A stretch of DNA of 8,694 nt from Chloroflexota bacterium. Lineage in GTDB: Bacteria; Chloroflexota; Chloroflexia; Thermomicrobiales; UBA6265. Made by a program: the position numbers and the translations under genes. Shown here in pieces: positions 6,466 through 8,694 of the stretch; the stretch's first letter is position 1, and each line of letters opens with the position of its first letter. The stretch is from positions 1 through 8,694 of the forward strand of contig JAEZJB010000052.1 of NCBI GenBank assembly GCA_023415845.1, in the 5' to 3' direction. The notes beneath the pieces are model-generated. The model made no database searches, was not told the DNA's origin, and was given only the letters and a program-made list of their open reading frames with translations.

Positions 6466-6471
6466 TATAAT
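6466..6471 (+). promoter_or_regulatory. Perfect TATAAT -10 box before the 6513 gene
   Basis: TATAAT stands out in otherwise GC-rich DNA, 42 nt upstream of the GTG start at 6513, giving a leader of about 35 nt. The -35 is unclear: TTGCAC at 6438-6443 is too far (22 nt), and the hexamer at 17 nt spacing is CAGGGA. This suggests the 6513 gene has its own start of transcription, separate from the dehydrogenase. Confidence 0.5.
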
Positions 6472-6512
6472 CGGGAGAGTGGTCATCCGCCGCCGAAGGA
6501 GTCAGGACCGAC

Positions 6513-7370
6513 GTGAGTTTGCAGCACCAGCCAGCCGAAACGGACCTCGATCCGGGTGGAATGCGTATCCGCCAGCGGTTGCGTGCCCTGCGTGGCCGCT
6601 ATCCCGGCGTGGCCTTGGCGACGGAGTTGACCCACATTCACGACGATCAGGTGGTGATCCGGGCCATCATTTCGTTCCCCGATGGTACTGCCGTCAGCGC
6701 CTATGCCGCCGAGCCGACCGATAGCACCGGACTGCTGGATGGGGCGCTGGAGCTTGCCGAGCAGCGGGCTACCGCTCGCGCACTCGATCTGCTCGGCGTG
6801 GGAGACGTGCCCGAGAGCCGACGGGAATCCCGGCGAGAAGAGCTGCAAGCAGGCGTGGTCCTGCCTGATCTTCCCAGCGAGGAAGTGGCGGACCCGGAAC
6901 CGGTTCGAACCCCAATCGTGCGCCCGGAAGAACGCAACACGCCGTCCGTGGTCGAAGCTCTCCGGCGTGGAAGCCAGACCCGGGCCGCGTCTCCCCAGCC
7001 GGCTCCGGAGGTCGCGGAAGATGTTGCCGATCAGTCGCCTCCGGCGGCTCGGCAGGGGCGCCCGGTGATCACGGCACCGGTCACCCCGCGTCCGGACCCG
7101 GACCCAGAGCGGCCCTCATCGCCTCCCGAGACGACCGTTGAGGCCCCACGTCGCCCCGATCGGAGTGAGACATCAGTTGCTGCGCGCTCCGGCACAGATG
7201 CTGCAGAACCGGATATGGCCGATTACAGCTGGACCCACTTCTGGACCTGGGCGCGGGAATACGACCTGAAGACCAAGGGGCAGGTGGAGCAGCGAATTGG
7301 GCGCACCATTGATGGTCTGGCACCGCAGGAAGTACGGCAGCTCCTCAACGACGTTGGCATTCCACTTTAA
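6513..7370 (+). CDS. Unnamed protein with annealase-like N-domain, disordered linker and helical C-terminal tip
   Basis: A 285-aa protein that I cannot name. The GTG start has AGGA seven bases and AAGGAG twelve bases upstream. Three parts are visible. Residues ~15-96 are compact, with strands VVIRAIISFPDG and a helix ALELAEQRATARALDLLG; the strand-turn-helix with an A-E-x-R-A...RAL pattern resembles the AEtRAigRAL helix of Erf/Rad52-like single-strand annealing proteins. Residues ~97-236 are a long linker rich in Pro, Glu, Arg and Ser, probably disordered. Residues ~237-285 (YSWTHFWTWAREYDL to the C-terminus) form a tryptophan-rich helical tip of the kind used to bind a partner. A recombination or repair role is only a suggestion, since the N-domain is shorter than known annealases. 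A diverged copy of its last 14 codons occurs at 8263-8305, beyond a foreign-looking insert. Confidence 0.72.
   Translation: MSLQHQPAETDLDPGGMRIRQRLRALRGRYPGVALATELTHIHDDQVVIRAIISFPDGTAVSAYAAEPTDSTGLLDGALELAEQRATARALDLLGVGDVPESRRESRREELQAGVVLPDLPSEEVADPEPVRTPIVRPEERNTPSVVEALRRGSQTRAASPQPAPEVAEDVADQSPPAARQGRPVITAPVTPRPDPDPERPSSPPETTVEAPRRPDRSETSVAARSGTDAAEPDMADYSWTHFWTWAREYDLKTKGQVEQRIGRTIDGLAPQEVRQLLNDVGIPL
7328..7370 (+). repeat. Direct repeat, copy 1: 3' end of the 6513 gene
   Basis: The last 43 nt of the gene, coding EVRQLLNDVGIPL plus the TAA stop. It matches 8263-8305 at 38 of 43 bases, same orientation. Base composition falls immediately after this copy. Confidence 0.85.
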
Positions 7371-7491
7371 GTTGCACGAGACGGTCGAAAAGAATGAGGC
7401 GTCTTGGAAACTAGTGGAGACGATTCACCCCGATGGGGTGCCGAGACTTGGCGATACCAACGACCAGCGCCTCTTGTAGGGTGTAGCAGAT

Positions 7492-7520
7492 AGCCGGTGA
7501 GGGCCTTTCTCGCTGGCTTT
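7492..7520 (+). terminator. Hairpin with short T-run, probable terminator of the 6513 gene
   Basis: AGCCGGTGAG at 7492-7501 pairs with CTCGCTGGCT at 7509-7518 (10 pairs, two of them G-U) around a 7-nt loop, and a short TTT run (7518-7520) lies at its 3' foot. It is 121 nt after the stop of the 6513 gene. A smaller hairpin, CACCCC 7426-7431 with GGGGTG 7435-7440, precedes it. The T-run is short, so strength is uncertain. Confidence 0.42.
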
Positions 7521-7543
7521 CGGAGAGTGAATGCGGTCTTCTA

Positions 7544-7600
7544 TTGACATGAAGGCGCATGGTTGATTGATCGATTAATCAGTTGGATGTCTGCTATCCT
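7544..7600 (+). promoter_or_regulatory. Promoter/operator region of the HEPN-like gene
   Basis: Upstream of the 7647 start lie TTGACA 7544-7549, a near-palindrome GATTGATCGATTAATC 7565-7580 (one imperfect pair in 16 bp) and TATCCT 7595-7600. TTGACA is too far from TATCCT to be its -35, so the exact promoter is not settled. A 16-bp palindrome so close to the start would suit a dimeric repressor, for example in an autoregulated module. The gap 7371-7646 otherwise shows no gene. Confidence 0.35.
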
Positions 7601-7646
7601 GAGAGGGGTGAGATAAGGAAGTAAAGCACTGCTGGGGGAGGGCGGG

Positions 7647-8141
7647 ATGGACGGACTCCTTGACGAACTAGATAAGGCTATTGACGCGAGACTATTCTAT
7701 GTCGCGCTGATCTTGGCGCTCACTATTCCGGATATCTGTTCTGCTCTTGAGTCAGAGAATGGCAGAGCCTCTCGTCAGCTATATGAGGCATGGGCAAATC
7801 GATGGTTCTTGGTGGACTACGACTTCGTCACTTCCAATGACCTGTATAGTCTTAGGTGCGGTGTAGTACATCAAGGACGATTTGGGCACCCCAATATGCA
7901 GTATCAGCGGATCGTATTCACCCTTCCTGACGGAAGAGGAAACGTATTCCACCAGAATATAATTAACGACGCACTTAATCTTGACGCGGAGCAATTTTGT
8001 AAGGATATGGGAGACTCTGCGTATAGCTGGTGGATGACATATCGCCAGAATCCACTGGTCCAGAACAATTTGTCGCGCCTCGTGCAGCGTCATGAGAATG
8101 GGTTGCCACCATACATCGTTGGAGTTCCTGTCATCTCCTAA
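7647..8141 (+). CDS. Unnamed 164-aa protein with HEPN-type Rx4H motif
   Basis: A 164-aa protein with strong GGAGG (7637-7641) five bases before the ATG. It starts with an amphipathic helix and a hydrophobic helix (ARLFYVALILALTIPDICSALE). Residues 65-78, DLYSLRCGVVHQGR, contain R70-x4-H75, the arrangement of catalytic residues in HEPN RNase domains, on a predicted helix after another helical stretch. The pattern IPDIC...NGRAS...Y..W...LY.LRCG.VHQG...Y.RIVF looks like a widespread but unnamed bacterial family that I recall only as hypothetical proteins. HEPN proteins often act as RNase toxins or defence effectors; that role here is inference, and the residue after R70 is Cys rather than the more usual polar residue. 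Codon use is A+T-richer than in its neighbours, and no antitoxin-like partner gene is visible beside it. It lies between two copies of the 6513 gene end. Confidence 0.75.
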   Translation: MDGLLDELDKAIDARLFYVALILALTIPDICSALESENGRASRQLYEAWANRWFLVDYDFVTSNDLYSLRCGVVHQGRFGHPNMQYQRIVFTLPDGRGNVFHQNIINDALNLDAEQFCKDMGDSAYSWWMTYRQNPLVQNNLSRLVQRHENGLPPYIVGVPVIS

Positions 8142-8262
8142 CCAAGTTGGCACCTCGTCAATTCCCACAGAGTGTGAAGATCTCACGTTAGCTGATGGCC
8201 ACAATTTTCACAGTCGTTCGGCGCGACGCAGGCGTTTGAGCATCGATGTGGCTTTCGCCATG
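8142..8262. other. Non-coding stretch between the HEPN-like gene and the relic repeat
   Basis: No supported gene. Just before the repeat, bases ~8228-8262 show weak, out-of-frame similarity to the preceding codons of the 6513 gene (for example ATCGAT against ATTGAT with a one-base length difference). The relic copy may therefore once have extended further and has decayed. Confidence 0.35.
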
Positions 8263-8305
8263 GGAAGTTCGGCAGCTCCTCAACGAAGTTGGCATTCCCC
8301 TCTAG
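8263..8305 (+). pseudogene. Relic 3' end of a homolog of the 6513 gene (direct repeat, copy 2)
   Basis: Read in the gene's own frame, this copy gives EVRQLLNEVGIPL and a TAG stop, against EVRQLLNDVGIPL and TAA in the intact gene. The five differences in 43 nt are all third-base or stop-codon changes: three silent, one D-to-E, one TAA-to-TAG. Silent change shows that the copy descends from a gene that stayed under protein selection after the two lineages split, rather than from a fresh local duplication. Upstream of it the frame is broken, so it is a remnant, not a gene. It marks the far side of the insert that carries the HEPN-like gene. Confidence 0.7.
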
Positions 8306-8644
8306 ACCAGCATGATAGCGACTTGTCCCGGATCTCTCACTTCGGGATATCTTGGTCCGCCCTGGAGCCCGGCCGGAGGCTGCCAGGGGTGAACATTCAT
8401 CCCTTTCAGAACGATTCCATTGTTCGTACATTCGTAACCGGTTCTGGACTCTACTCTTTGATCCGGGACGCCTCATGAACGTGATGCAAAGCACTAACGT
8501 ACACTTACATGATGGAAGTCATAAGTGAATTGATTCCTTTCATATCTAGGCCATCAGTCGAGTATGGATGTAGATAAGTGACGAATTGGCACTGAACGTA
8601 CTCTTGTAGAAGGTTGATATCCTCGCTAGTCTTCAGCCAGTGCT
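8306..8644. other. A+T-richer stretch without a supported gene
   Basis: No reading frame here has a ribosome site or a recognisable product. A hairpin stands out: CCCTGG 8360-8365 with CCAGGG 8383-8388, continued by GCC 8367-8369 with GGC 8378-8380 around an 8-nt loop; no T-run follows. From about 8480 to 8630 the DNA is A+T-rich with frequent stops in all frames. The composition is unlike the left 7.3 kb, which suggests decayed foreign DNA. Confidence 0.5.
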
Positions 8645-8658
8645 GTTGACCGGTCAAC
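8645..8658. promoter_or_regulatory. Perfect 14-bp palindrome (operator candidate)
   Basis: GTTGACCGGTCAAC is identical to its reverse complement. A further half-like site, GTTGATC, starts at 8665, 20 nt (about two helical turns) after the start of the first. Base composition returns to GC-rich at about this point. This may be a repressor site for a gene beyond the right edge. A small hairpin, CCCGG 8675-8679 with CCGGG 8686-8690, follows. Confidence 0.4.
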
Positions 8659-8694
8659 CCCGCAGTTGATCCCGCCCGGTCTCAGCCGGGGGTT

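Noticed and set aside
5323..6486. Long minus-strand open frame (387 codons)
   Set aside because: Antisense to the Gfo/Idh/MocA gene, which has a full set of family motifs; the antisense product shows none.
7297..7479. 60-codon plus-strand open frame across the end of the 6513 gene
   Set aside because: It begins inside the 6513 gene in another frame, has no ribosome site and gives no recognisable product.
8092..8478. 128-codon plus-strand open frame
   Set aside because: It starts inside the HEPN-like gene, runs through the relic repeat in the wrong frame, and has no ribosome site or domain.
7371..8694. CRISPR array, tRNA gene or insertion sequence in the A+T-rich part
   Set aside because: No regularly spaced repeats, no cloverleaf with a T-loop, and no transposase or integrase frame could be found; the only clear repeat is the 43-nt gene end.

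Overview
The window is mostly high-GC chromosomal DNA (about 60-65% by eye up to ~7370) with dense genes, GC-rich hairpins between genes and clear Shine-Dalgarno sites. Protein content and style suggest a free-living heterotrophic bacterium, possibly Chloroflexota/Thermomicrobia-like. That placement is an impression from gene content, not something the sequence proves.

Layout. 1-303 (+): 3' end of a dipeptide/oligopeptide-type ABC permease. 304-474: a highly structured leader that resembles a translational T-box, in front of a DinB-fold protein (475-966, +). 995-2170 and 2327-3496 (both -): two tandem paralogous AI-2E/PerM-family membrane proteins that share an unusual conserved acidic N-terminal tail. 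They also share an 80-nt tract that is almost identical, which suggests gene conversion. 3497-3903: divergent intergenic region with an 11-bp perfect hairpin, a G-rich stretch and three direct repeats with an 11-nt period next to a TTGACA box. 3904-6423 (+): a small VOC/glyoxalase-like protein, a xylose-isomerase-like TIM-barrel sugar isomerase/epimerase, and a Gfo/Idh/MocA NAD(P)-dependent dehydrogenase. Together they look like a small sugar, inositol or polyol catabolic cluster. The ABC permease at the left edge is separated from it by unrelated genes, so a functional link is not shown. 6513-7370 (+): an unnamed three-part protein whose N-terminal domain resembles single-strand annealing proteins.

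From 7371 to about 8640 the composition changes: more A+T, different codon use and long non-coding stretches. This stretch carries one convincing gene (7647-8141), a 164-aa unnamed protein with an Rx4H motif of HEPN type. At 8263-8305 it also holds a second, diverged copy of the last 43 nt of the 6513-7370 gene, in which the differences fall at codon third positions. The HEPN-like gene is therefore bracketed by two versions of the same gene end, as expected for a cargo insertion at a gene 3' end or for an exchange with a related genome. This is the most interesting part of the window. The right edge ends in a perfect 14-bp palindrome and a short GC hairpin, probably control DNA of a gene beyond the window.
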